Both the position numbers and the translations under genes were made by a program. A stretch of 13,601 bases of DNA. It comes from Caldifarciminota bacterium (GTDB taxonomy: Bacteria > Hydrothermota > Tepidihabitantia > Tepidihabitantales > CAIPLT01). The stretch lies in the NCBI GenBank assembly GCA_025061975.1, contig JANXBB010000130.1, positions 1 to 13,601 on the forward strand. The letters are read 5' to 3'. The notes below the pieces were generated by a model. The model saw only the letters and a list, made by a program, of their open reading frames with translations, made no database searches and was not told the origin of the DNA. Below are positions 7,691 through 13,601 of this stretch, one piece after another; the first letter of the stretch is position 1, and each line of letters starts with the position of its first letter.

Positions 7691-8512
7691 CTAAAATGGA
7701 TCTTCAATATCTTTTATCTGTTCCCAAGTTAAAACCGGCCCGTCTTTGCAAACAAAATACTGCCCACATCGACAATGCCCGCATTGACCAATTCCGCACG
7801 ACATATTCTTTTCCATCGAAAGGTAAATATTTTGGCCTTGAAAACCCTTTTCTAATAGTTTTATCGTCCCGAATTTCATCATAATTGGTGGCCCACAAAC
7901 AACAGCAATCATTTCACTGGTATTGTTAAGTTTCGGATCATCAAGCAAAATTGTTACAACACCTACTTTCCCGCGCCATCCTTTATCGGCATTATCGACT
8001 GTAAGTTGTACTTCAACACCTTTTAAATTTTTCCATTCTGAAAGTTGTTTTTTATAAACAATGTCTTTCGGAGTACGAGCCCCATATTTAATAAAGATCT
8101 TTTTATACTTTTCGAGGTTAGCACAAAGTGCTAAAAATAACGAACGCAATGGAGCTAGTCCAACACCACCGCCCAAAATTAATACTTCTTTACCTTCAAA
8201 TTTTTCAATCGGATAACGTTTACCGAAAGGACCTCGAATGCCAACAAAAGCTCCAATTGGAAGTTCAAACAATTTACTGGTCACTTTACCAACTTTCATA
8301 ATCGTCATCTCAATGGTATCTTTAACATAGGGCGCAGAAGAAGGAGTAAATGGAGCTTCACCAACCCCTGGCACCGTAAGCGAAACAAATTGTCCGGCAT
8401 CAAATGAAAAATCCGCGCCTAATAAATCTAAAACAAATGTCCGAATATTTGGTGTTTCTTCAATTATATCAATAATCTTTGCCGGTATTGGCTGAAACGG
8501 ATTTTTAATCAT
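7691..8512 (-). CDS. FAD/NAD(P)-binding oxidoreductase, sulfhydrogenase gamma-like (HydG/AsrB/PyrK family)
   Basis: This 273-residue protein is built as an N-terminal flavin-binding barrel (about 1-100, with the EAPFTPSS segment near 52-59), a nucleotide-binding domain (GGGVGLAPLRS near 114-124 and the late CGPPIMM motif) and a C-terminal [2Fe-2S] site with Cys239, Cys244, Cys247 and Cys255 in C-x4-C-x2-C-x7-C spacing. That is the layout of HydG of the soluble sulfhydrogenase, AsrB and PyrK. In the family it passes electrons between NAD(P)H, FAD and an iron-sulfur partner. Its neighbour upstream is the matching beta-type subunit, overlapping as ATGA, so the pair surely acts together. NADH versus NADPH preference cannot be told from sequence. 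The alternative reading as a sulfite-reductase subunit is unlikely, given the hydrogenase operon. Confidence 0.9.
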   Translation of the reverse strand: MIKNPFQPIPAKIIDIIEETPNIRTFVLDLLGADFSFDAGQFVSLTVPGVGEAPFTPSSAPYVKDTIEMTIMKVGKVTSKLFELPIGAFVGIRGPFGKRYPIEKFEGKEVLILGGGVGLAPLRSLFLALCANLEKYKKIFIKYGARTPKDIVYKKQLSEWKNLKGVEVQLTVDNADKGWRGKVGVVTILLDDPKLNNTSEMIAVVCGPPIMMKFGTIKLLEKGFQGQNIYLSMEKNMSCGIGQCGHCRCGQYFVCKDGPVLTWEQIKDIEDPF

Positions 8513-9546
8513 ACTTCAACTAGAATTTTTCGAATATCAATTTTCCCCATACAAACTGCAAAACACCGACCACAGCCTGAACAAGCATAAAATTTATGCT
8601 CCCAGTAAAAATTCATAAACTTACAATGAAAACGATTTCGGAAACGTTGCCCAAATTCAGCTCGAGGATTCGCACCACCCCCAACGCGTGCATAGGCATT
8701 ATAATAACAAGCATCCCAGATTTTATAACGCTCAAAACCTTTATCGTTTATTGGCACATCATACAATAAAAAACAAAAACATGTGGGACAAATTAGTAAA
8801 CACCCAAAACACTCCACACAACTTAGAGCATGAGTTTGCCAAAATTCATGCTCGGTTTTATGTTTTATATGTTCACTTAATTCTACCGATAAAGATTTTT
8901 GATTAATTTTTTGAAGTTTTTCTAATGCATAGCTGCGGATTGCTGCGCGTTCCGCAATATTTTCTTGAGTTGCTGCTCGAAAATTATGATCGGTATTTAT
9001 AATAAGATCTTCGCCCACTCTGCTAATACTCTCAAATAAATATCCGCCTGTAATTGGGGTGATAATTATATCGGATATTATCTCCGGATAGGGCTTAAGA
9101 TCCAAAAGATTACAAAAACAAGTCTCTTCAGGTTCCGGGCAGTCAGCTGAAATGATTATTGTTCGCGAACGTTCGTGCTTATGAAACGGATCTTGATACT
9201 CGGCAGCTAAATACATTTTCTCGTGAACCCTTAAACCGTGTAAGTCACAATTTTTAACACCAATAATAATCCGCGGCGTATCATCAAAAGGCACAAGGAC
9301 CGCTTTATTTTCAACTAATCCGCCGACTTTTAATTTAGGCGTAAAAAAGAACTCTTTTAGAGGATTTGCTGGTCTTATTTTCCTTAATGCATGATAAAAA
9401 TTTTCCTCGCTAAGCACATTTTCGCCGTTAAGTTTTTCGTAATACAATTTAGCTTCGTAGTATTGAGGTAAAATCACTTGATACTTTTCTTTTAGCTTCC
9501 TTAACCACCCCGTCAAATGATAGCGACTTAAAAAGTAAAGCGCCAT
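8509..9546 (-). CDS. 4Fe-4S dicluster protein, sulfhydrogenase beta-like (HydB/AsrA family)
   Basis: This is the first gene of the hydrogenase operon, 345 residues. The N-terminal 230 residues form a soluble alpha/beta region typical of HydB/AsrA. The C-terminal third has two [4Fe-4S] sites: Cys243, Cys246, Cys249 and Cys253 (CVECFGCLLICP), and Cys322, Cys325, Cys328 and Cys332 (CSGCGRCFAVCM). In the second site the usual Pro after the last Cys is Met333, followed by the family's KIDI. The family moves electrons between its flavin partner (next gene) and a catalytic unit. Here the catalytic unit is inferred to be the group 4 hydrogenase via the NuoG-like and ferredoxin subunits. The ATG at 9546 lies only 9 bases past a putative -10 box, so the mRNA may be nearly leaderless. 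No in-frame Met offers a sensible later start. Confidence 0.9.
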   Translation of the reverse strand: MALYFLSRYHLTGWLRKLKEKYQVILPQYYEAKLYYEKLNGENVLSEENFYHALRKIRPANPLKEFFFTPKLKVGGLVENKAVLVPFDDTPRIIIGVKNCDLHGLRVHEKMYLAAEYQDPFHKHERSRTIIISADCPEPEETCFCNLLDLKPYPEIISDIIITPITGGYLFESISRVGEDLIINTDHNFRAATQENIAERAAIRSYALEKLQKINQKSLSVELSEHIKHKTEHEFWQTHALSCVECFGCLLICPTCFCFLLYDVPINDKGFERYKIWDACYYNAYARVGGGANPRAEFGQRFRNRFHCKFMNFYWEHKFYACSGCGRCFAVCMGKIDIRKILVEV

Positions 9547-9555
9547 TTCTTTTTA

Positions 9556-9583
9556 ACTTTACTAAAAAATTCTTGTTTGTCAA
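9556..9583 (-). promoter_or_regulatory. Sigma-70-type promoter for the hydrogenase operon
   Basis: On the minus strand a perfect -35 box TTGACA (9583-9578) is followed by a 16-base spacer and the -10 box TAAAGT (9561-9556, four of six matches). Only 9 bases lie between the -10 box and the ATG at 9546, so transcription would begin about 2-4 bases before the start codon. The two plus-strand promoters in this window also have 16-base spacers, which supports the call. Confidence 0.6.
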
Positions 9584-9927
9584 GTAAAATTTTGAATACC
9601 AAAATTCCTGATGTTATTGTGTATTCGCTGTAAAAAAATTTTCTCTAAATTGCCCTGTTGTCGCATCATTTTACTAAAATCTATAAAAAATCCCCGCCAA
9701 CTGCTATCTATACCCTCTCCCCTATCTTTTGCTCATCGGAAAAGAATTTGTTGATCATTAACTTACGCTTAATGATTTAACTTATGTATTAGTATATTCT
9801 AAAAATGAAAATAATATTATAAACGGACACTTTAAAGCAGTCTTAAATAGTGTAATAAAACTCGTTATAGACTTAATACTAAATTAACCGGTCAATAGCA
9901 AGGTTTTATTAAAGTTAACTAAATCAA
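9584..9927. other. Divergent intergenic control region without a convincing gene
   Basis: This non-coding stretch of about 340 bases between the two divergent promoters is AT-rich, with a pyrimidine-rich plus-strand patch at about 9690-9730. Short open frames of 46-47 codons exist on each strand but lack ribosome-binding sites. Two symmetric elements stand out: an 8-bp inverted repeat at 9754-9776 and a near-palindrome TTAACCGGTCAA at 9884-9895 (one mismatch). An 8-base direct repeat TTAACTTA occurs at 9758-9765 and 9777-9784. I see no tRNA, rRNA, riboswitch or terminator structure here. Confidence 0.55.
9754..9776. repeat. 8-bp inverted repeat, possible operator
   Basis: ATCATTAA at 9754-9761 pairs with TTAATGAT at 9769-9776 around a 7-base loop. 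It is too AT-rich and too far from either gene to be a terminator, as no T-run follows. Its position between two divergent promoters makes a regulator-binding site possible, but in AT-rich DNA such repeats also arise by chance. Confidence 0.35.
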
Positions 9928-9955
9928 TTGACCCTTAAAGTTTTTTGAGTATACT
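9928..9955 (+). promoter_or_regulatory. Sigma-70-type promoter for the pyruvate-kinase-domain/MFS genes
   Basis: TTGACC (9928-9933, five of six) and TATACT (9950-9955, five of six) are separated by 16 bases. Transcription would start near 9961-9963, giving a leader of about 24 bases that holds the AAGGAG ribosome-binding site of the gene starting at 9986. This placement argues against the earlier ATG at 9965, which would sit almost at the transcript's 5' end. Confidence 0.7.
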
Positions 9956-9973
9956 AAACTAAATATGGCAAAA

Positions 9974-9979
9974 AAGGAG
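9974..9979 (+). promoter_or_regulatory. Ribosome-binding site that sets the start at 9986
   Basis: AAGGAG lies 6 bases before the ATG at 9986. The same sequence and spacing precede the WG-repeat gene at 11950. This decides the start in favour of 9986 rather than the in-frame ATG at 9965, which has no upstream Shine-Dalgarno sequence. Confidence 0.8.
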
Positions 9980-9985
9980 TTAGCT

Positions 9986-10561
9986 ATGCAAGTAGTCAAA
10001 CAAATTACTTATTTTACAAAACCTGGAAAAATTAACACTCAAAGAACTCTTGAATTGGCTTTAGAACGTGCGCAGGAGTTAAAAGTAAAAAACATTGTTG
10101 TTGCCTCAACTACCGGTTATACTGCTAAAAAATTATTAGAGTTTAATCGGTCCGGACTCAATATCGTTTGCGTTTCACACCATGCTGGATTTGAAAAACC
10201 CGGTGCTGTAGAACTTTCAGTCAGCACACAAAATTATTTAGAAAAACACGGAATAAAAGTTTATCGTGCTACTCATTTCTTCTCTGGCATTGCTCGAGCA
10301 ATTCGAGCTAAATTTGGCGGTCTTTATACCGGCGAAATTGTTGCTCATACTTATCGAACTTTGAGTGAAGGAGTTAAAGTATGTGTCGAAATTGCTATTA
10401 TGGCCTTAGATGCAGGACTTATTCCCTATGGAAAAGAAATTATCGCCATTGCCGGCACTGCTCAAGGTGCTGATACTGCAATCGTGATTCGTCCGGCTCA
10501 TGGGCGATACTTTTTTGATACTAAAATCTTAGAAATTATCTGTATGCCCCGAAATCCTTAA
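9986..10561 (+). CDS. Stand-alone pyruvate kinase alpha/beta (C-terminal) domain protein
   Basis: This 191-residue soluble protein (from the ATG at 9986) resembles the C-terminal domain of pyruvate kinase without the catalytic barrel. Landmarks are VVASTTGYTAKKLLEF early on, VCVSHHAGF, a THFFSGI segment, GLYTGEIVAHTYRTLSEGVK, and a glycine-rich IAGTAQGADTAIVI stretch before the end. In pyruvate kinase this domain binds allosteric effectors. The separate small proteins of this kind, known from archaea and bacteria, have no established function as far as I know. The frame extends 7 codons upstream to 9965, but the AAGGAG site and the promoter favour 9986. The MFS gene follows 15 bases after its stop and is probably cotranscribed. 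A ligand-sensing role is only a guess. Confidence 0.85.
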   Translation: MQVVKQITYFTKPGKINTQRTLELALERAQELKVKNIVVASTTGYTAKKLLEFNRSGLNIVCVSHHAGFEKPGAVELSVSTQNYLEKHGIKVYRATHFFSGIARAIRAKFGGLYTGEIVAHTYRTLSEGVKVCVEIAIMALDAGLIPYGKEIIAIAGTAQGADTAIVIRPAHGRYFFDTKILEIICMPRNP

Positions 10562-10576
10562 ACTTATTATAATTTA

Positions 10577-11890
10577 ATGTTTAAGTTTTCTAAACATTTA
10601 ATTAATGTCAAAAAAAGTTTTCGTGCCTTTAAATATTATAATTATCGACTTTATTTTAGCGGCCAGACAATATCACTTATTGGCACCTGGATGCAACGCA
10701 TTGCAATGAGTTGGCTTATTTATCGGCTAACAAATTCTCCATTTCTTTTAGGATTTTTAAGCTTTTTAAATTCCTTACCGCTACTGATTGTTATGCCTTT
10801 TGCTGGAGTAGTTGTTGACAAGTTAAATCGATATCAAATTGTTCTTTGGGCACAAATCCTTGCGGCTTTACAAGCATTTATTCTTTGGTTTTTGGTTATA
10901 AATACCTCAGTTAAAATTTGGCAGATAATTGTTTTAGGGCTTTTTTTAGGCGTCGTCAATGCCTTTGATATGCCAGCACGCCAAGCATTTGTTCCAGAAC
11001 TTATCCTTAAAAAAGATGATCTAATAAGTGCCATTGCTTTAAATTCAGCAATTGTAAATATTGCTCGACTTATTGGTCCAACACTTGCTGGAATTTTGAT
11101 TAGTGCTTTTGGTGAAGCTACTTGCTTTTTGGTAAATGCTTTGTCTTATTTAGCAGTCATTATTGCTCTTTTAGCCATGAAACTACCCCCTAAATTAGAA
11201 AAGCCCACTAAAACTAATTGGATCACAGATTTTGCTCAAGGATTTAAGTATACGTTTAATTTTATGCCGATCCGAGCAATTATATTGCTTTTAGCTATTG
11301 TCAGTATTATGGGAATGTCATATACAGTCTTAATGCCAATCTTTGCTAAAGAAATTTTACAGGGTGGCCCTAAAACATTAGGATTGTTAATGGGCGCTGT
11401 GGGAATCGGAGCACTAATCGGCGTCGGGTTTGTTGCTCAAAGAAAAAACGCTTGGGGTCTTGAAAGAATTATTCCCTTAGCTGCAATAATTTTTAGCATA
11501 AGTTTAATTATCTTTGCCTTTTCGCGCATACTCGTTCTCTCATTAGTCTTAATGGTGTTTAGCGGTCTTGGAATGATGATTCAGATGTCTTGCAGTAATA
11601 CCTTAGTTCAAACTATTGTCGACGATAAAATCCGGGGTCGAGTTATGAGTTTCTATATGCTAGCATTTTTAGGAACAACACCCATTGGTAGCCTTTTAAC
11701 CGGAAGTTTAGCTCGTTATCTTGGTGCTTCTAATACTGTGATGTTAAGTGGCGTTATATCTCTAATAAGCGCCTTAATATTTATCAAAGCGTTGCCGGAA
11801 ATAAAAAAACTTATTCAACCAATTTTTGTTAAAATGGAACTTATCACCCCAAATCAAGATTCTTTTATAGTTCACAATAGCGGACAATAA
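10577..11890 (+). CDS. MFS transporter (enterobactin-exporter-like family)
   Basis: This 437-residue membrane protein has about 12 predicted helices. After a basic N-terminus it starts with FRAFKYYNYRLYFSGQ and SLIGTWMQRIAMSWLIYRLT, typical of the MFS_3/EntS-type exporters. The loop between helices 2 and 3 carries motif A (Gly77, Asp81, Arg85 in GVVVDKLNR). The second half has a matching IRGRVMSFYMLAFLGTTPIGSL segment. Family members export siderophores, drugs or other small molecules; the substrate here cannot be predicted. It follows the pyruvate-kinase-domain gene by 15 bases and lacks a clear ribosome-binding site, so it may rely on read-through from the upstream gene. I see no terminator after its stop. 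Confidence 0.9.
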   Translation: MFKFSKHLINVKKSFRAFKYYNYRLYFSGQTISLIGTWMQRIAMSWLIYRLTNSPFLLGFLSFLNSLPLLIVMPFAGVVVDKLNRYQIVLWAQILAALQAFILWFLVINTSVKIWQIIVLGLFLGVVNAFDMPARQAFVPELILKKDDLISAIALNSAIVNIARLIGPTLAGILISAFGEATCFLVNALSYLAVIIALLAMKLPPKLEKPTKTNWITDFAQGFKYTFNFMPIRAIILLLAIVSIMGMSYTVLMPIFAKEILQGGPKTLGLLMGAVGIGALIGVGFVAQRKNAWGLERIIPLAAIIFSISLIIFAFSRILVLSLVLMVFSGLGMMIQMSCSNTLVQTIVDDKIRGRVMSFYMLAFLGTTPIGSLLTGSLARYLGASNTVMLSGVISLISALIFIKALPEIKKLIQPIFVKMELITPNQDSFIVHNSGQ

Positions 11891-11895
11891 AAATA

Positions 11896-11923
11896 TTGAC
11901 AACGTAGTTTTACTAAGTATAAT
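11896..11923 (+). promoter_or_regulatory. Near-perfect sigma-70 promoter for the WG-repeat genes
   Basis: TTGACA (11896-11901) and TATAAT (11918-11923) are both exact consensus boxes, 16 bases apart, 5 bases after the MFS stop codon. The predicted transcript would start near 11930, with a leader of about 20 bases carrying AAAGGAG. This points to strong, probably constitutive expression of the exported protein. Confidence 0.85.
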
Positions 11924-11936
11924 TTGCCCTTTAAAC

Positions 11937-11943
11937 AAAGGAG
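11937..11943 (+). promoter_or_regulatory. Strong ribosome-binding site of the WG-repeat gene
   Basis: AAAGGAG sits 6 bases before the ATG at 11950. It confirms the start codon and, together with the consensus promoter, suggests high expression. Confidence 0.85.
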
Positions 11944-11949
11944 TAGCTT

Positions 11950-13428
11950 ATGAAGCGTTACTTTGTTTTTTTATTAATGTCTGGTATTATTTTAGCTCAA
12001 ACAAGACTCCGCCCCCCAACTTTAGGACCCCAAAAACCGCAATCTCAACCATCAGAACGAGTCCAAGAGATCCTAAAAGCCCGAAGTCGTAATTTACTAA
12101 AACCTAATCGATTTATTGTAAAAAATGAGCAGGGTAAATATGGTTTTATTAATGATTCAGGTGAGGTCGTAATACCATTGATATACGAAGACGCATATAA
12201 TTTTACTGAAGGACTGGCCGCAGTAAAATATAGCAATAAGTGGGGTTATATTGACACTGGCGGTAATGTACACCTCAATTTTCAATATGATATGGCTTCC
12301 GAATTCAATAGCGGTGTTGCCAAAGTAATACTACCGGAATATGAAACAAATCCGATAGCAAAGATGTTAACTCCATTTAAAATGCTACTGACAATGGATG
12401 AAAAATATACTTTAATTGATCGCTACGGCAACATTATTGTTCCGGCAAATACTTATCGGTATATCGCATTTCGAGGGACAGAAAATCCGTATGAACGAAT
12501 TCACGCTAATGTGGATTTATGGGGCAGTACAGATATTTTCAATAATGGTCTTGCCTTTGTGGGAAAAAAGATTAATAAAGATACAGTTAAATACGGATTT
12601 ATTGATAAAACCGGTAAGTTAGTAATTGATTGTATTTACGATGATGTTGAAAGTTTTCAAAATGGTCTAGCACGAGTTAAGAAAGATGGTAAATGGGGTC
12701 TTATTACAACTAATAACAAGTGGGTCACAAAACCGGAATATGACTTTATTGGCGTATTTAGCGAAAGCTTGGCACTCTTTGAGAAAAACGGCAAATACGG
12801 CTATATGGATACCGAAGGCAAAATTGTTATTAAACCAATATACTCCGAAGGTCAATATTTTTCTGAAGGATTAGCGCGAGTCAAAGTGGCGGCTAATAAT
12901 AACTACGCATATATCAATAAAAAAGGCGAAATCATGATTTCACTGGAACCAGTAATAGACGATGCCCAAGAATTTCGGAATGGCCGGGCACGAATTCGTA
13001 TTGGGGGTCGTTACGGTTATATTGATAAGACCGGAAAGATTGTAATTCCCCCACAATTTCCAGATGCCTACTCGTTTCAAGACAGTCTTGCTCAAGTCGC
13101 TATTGTTATGAAAGATACCACAGAAAATTATCGCACACCACTAACAACTTCGGGGTCATCTGATTCTATATACCGTTACGGATTAATTGATATAAATGGC
13201 AATTATGTTTTGCCTCCGCAGTTTGAGTTTATTGGTAGTTTTGTTGACGGTATCGCTTTGGTAGAAAAAAATGGCAAATATGGCTACATTAAAAAAGATG
13301 GCTCCTACTTAGTTGAGCCGATTTATGACTTTGGAGAACGATTTAAAAACGGCCTAGCAAAGGTTAAAATAAACAATAAGGAATCTTACATTGATAAAAA
13401 CGGACGAATTGTCTGGACAGAACAGTAA
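11950..13428 (+). CDS. Exported WG-repeat protein
   Basis: This 492-residue protein has an N-terminal signal peptide (MKR, then a hydrophobic run to about residue 16, likely cut after Ala16 in ILAQT). A Pro/Gln-rich linker (about 20-40) follows, then roughly eleven WG-type units from residue 60 to the end. Each unit follows the pattern K-[YW]-G-[FYL]-I-[DN]-x-x-G-x-[VI]-V-I-x-P-x-[YF]-D, then a second half of the type F-x-x-G-L-A-x-V. Examples are KYGFINDSGEVVIP, KYGFIDKTGKLVI and RYGYIDKTGKIVIPPQF. Some units are degenerate (YTLIDRYGNIIVP, NYAYINKKGEIMI). There is no lipobox, so it is probably secreted or periplasmic. WG repeats are thought to be binding or structural modules; the target is unknown. 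A second WG-repeat gene follows directly. Confidence 0.92.
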   Translation: MKRYFVFLLMSGIILAQTRLRPPTLGPQKPQSQPSERVQEILKARSRNLLKPNRFIVKNEQGKYGFINDSGEVVIPLIYEDAYNFTEGLAAVKYSNKWGYIDTGGNVHLNFQYDMASEFNSGVAKVILPEYETNPIAKMLTPFKMLLTMDEKYTLIDRYGNIIVPANTYRYIAFRGTENPYERIHANVDLWGSTDIFNNGLAFVGKKINKDTVKYGFIDKTGKLVIDCIYDDVESFQNGLARVKKDGKWGLITTNNKWVTKPEYDFIGVFSESLALFEKNGKYGYMDTEGKIVIKPIYSEGQYFSEGLARVKVAANNNYAYINKKGEIMISLEPVIDDAQEFRNGRARIRIGGRYGYIDKTGKIVIPPQFPDAYSFQDSLAQVAIVMKDTTENYRTPLTTSGSSDSIYRYGLIDINGNYVLPPQFEFIGSFVDGIALVEKNGKYGYIKKDGSYLVEPIYDFGERFKNGLAKVKINNKESYIDKNGRIVWTEQ

Positions 13429-13601
13429 AGCTCAAAAGCTTGTAAAAATTACCCTAAAGAATATAGTGGGGCTGGTTATTGTTTTTAGTACTACGCTTAA
13501 TGGTACAGAAAAGCCCGATCCAGTTGCTTTGTATCCGGTTCAAATTAATGGAAAATACGGCTATATTAACCAAACAGGCCAAGTAGTAATCAAACCACAA
13601 T
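13409..13601 (+). CDS. Second exported WG-repeat protein, N-terminal part only
   Basis: An open frame runs to the window's right edge in a different frame from the gene before it. It encodes a basic, then hydrophobic stretch (KITLKNIVGLVIVFSTTLNG) like a signal peptide, and a first WG unit NGKYGYINQTGQVVIKPQ. No ATG is present in this frame before the WG unit. The best start is TTG at 13409, inside the end of the upstream gene, which gives a lysine-rich N-region and has GGA 4 bases upstream. GTG at 13466 is an alternative that would remove most of the positive residues. Its position suggests cotranscription with the upstream WG gene and origin by duplication. Confidence 0.7.
   Translation, partial: MSGQNSKAQKLVKITLKNIVGLVIVFSTTLNGTEKPDPVALYPVQINGKYGYINQTGQVVIKPQ

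Noticed and set aside
6023..9546. Reading the first three genes as a true formate dehydrogenase with sulfite-reductase-like subunits
   Set aside because: The FdhA-like protein lacks the catalytic Cys/Sec, and no siroheme or sulfite-reductase catalytic subunit is present; the rest of the operon is hydrogenase and antiporter.
9529..9669. Minus-strand open frame of 46 codons (starts MMRQQGNLEK) upstream of and overlapping the HydB-like start
   Set aside because: It has no ribosome-binding site, runs through the promoter boxes and out of frame into the HydB-like gene, and has no recognisable motif.
9611..9754. Plus-strand open frame of 47 codons with Cys-x-x-Cys and Cys-Cys (starts MLLCIRCKKIF)
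   Set aside because: It has no ribosome-binding site or promoter, low-complexity composition in its second half, and lies upstream of the plus-strand promoter. It most likely arises by chance despite the zinc-ribbon-like cysteines.
10564..10576. TATAAT-like sequence before the MFS gene as an independent promoter
   Set aside because: There is no -35-like box at 15-18 bases upstream, and the sequence overlaps the place a ribosome-binding site would occupy.
13428..13441. Small hairpin AAGCT-CAAA-AGCTT as a terminator after the first WG gene
   Set aside because: The stem is only 5 bp with no following T-run, and it lies inside the open frame of the second WG gene.
1..13601. CRISPR arrays, insertion sequences, tRNA or rRNA genes
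   Set aside because: No regularly spaced repeats, transposase-like proteins, terminal inverted repeats or cloverleaf/rRNA signatures were seen on either strand.

Overview
The window looks like part of a genome from an anaerobic, AT-rich bacterium. The evidence for a bacterium is three promoters of the sigma-70 type (TTGACA/TTGACC, a 16-base spacer, then a TATAAT-like box), AAGGAG ribosome-binding sites on the forward genes, a secreted WG-repeat protein and a bacterial-type MFS exporter. The lineage cannot be fixed from sequence alone; an uncultured anaerobic or thermophilic phylum would fit.

Region 1 (1-9546, minus strand) is one tightly packed operon of at least 12 genes that runs off the left edge. 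Gaps never exceed 6 bases and most junctions are short stop/start overlaps, typically ATGA. In transcription order it encodes: an iron-sulfur protein like the sulfhydrogenase beta subunit (HydB/AsrA); an FAD/NAD(P)/[2Fe-2S] diaphorase-like gamma subunit (HydG/AsrB); a shortened protein of the molybdopterin-oxidoreductase fold (FdhA/NuoG-like) with an N-terminal four-cysteine site but no catalytic Cys/Sec; a four-cluster HycB/CooF-type ferredoxin; a NuoH-like membrane subunit; a hydrogenase small subunit (NuoB-like), a NuoC-like subunit and a [NiFe] large subunit with both CxxC motifs; a divergent NuoL/M/N-like antiporter-type subunit; a fused MbhD-MbhE-like subunit; MnhB; and the first 25 codons of MnhC. 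The most economical reading is a group 4 membrane-bound [NiFe] hydrogenase joined to an Mrp-type Na+/H+ antiporter module on one side and to a NAD(P)H-reactive flavin/iron-sulfur module on the other. It would couple NAD(P)H/H2 electron exchange to ion movement. The direction and the true redox partner are inferences.

Region 2 (9547-9985) is a divergent control region of about 440 bases. It has a minus-strand promoter that ends almost at the first hydrogenase codon, a plus-strand promoter for the next gene, and small inverted repeats between them.

Region 3 (9986-11890, plus strand) holds a stand-alone pyruvate-kinase C-terminal-domain protein followed after 15 bases by an MFS transporter. These probably form a two-gene operon.

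Region 4 (11950-13601, plus strand) starts with a near-consensus promoter and a strong ribosome-binding site. It encodes an exported protein made of about eleven WG repeats, followed by the start of a second exported WG-repeat protein that runs off the right edge.
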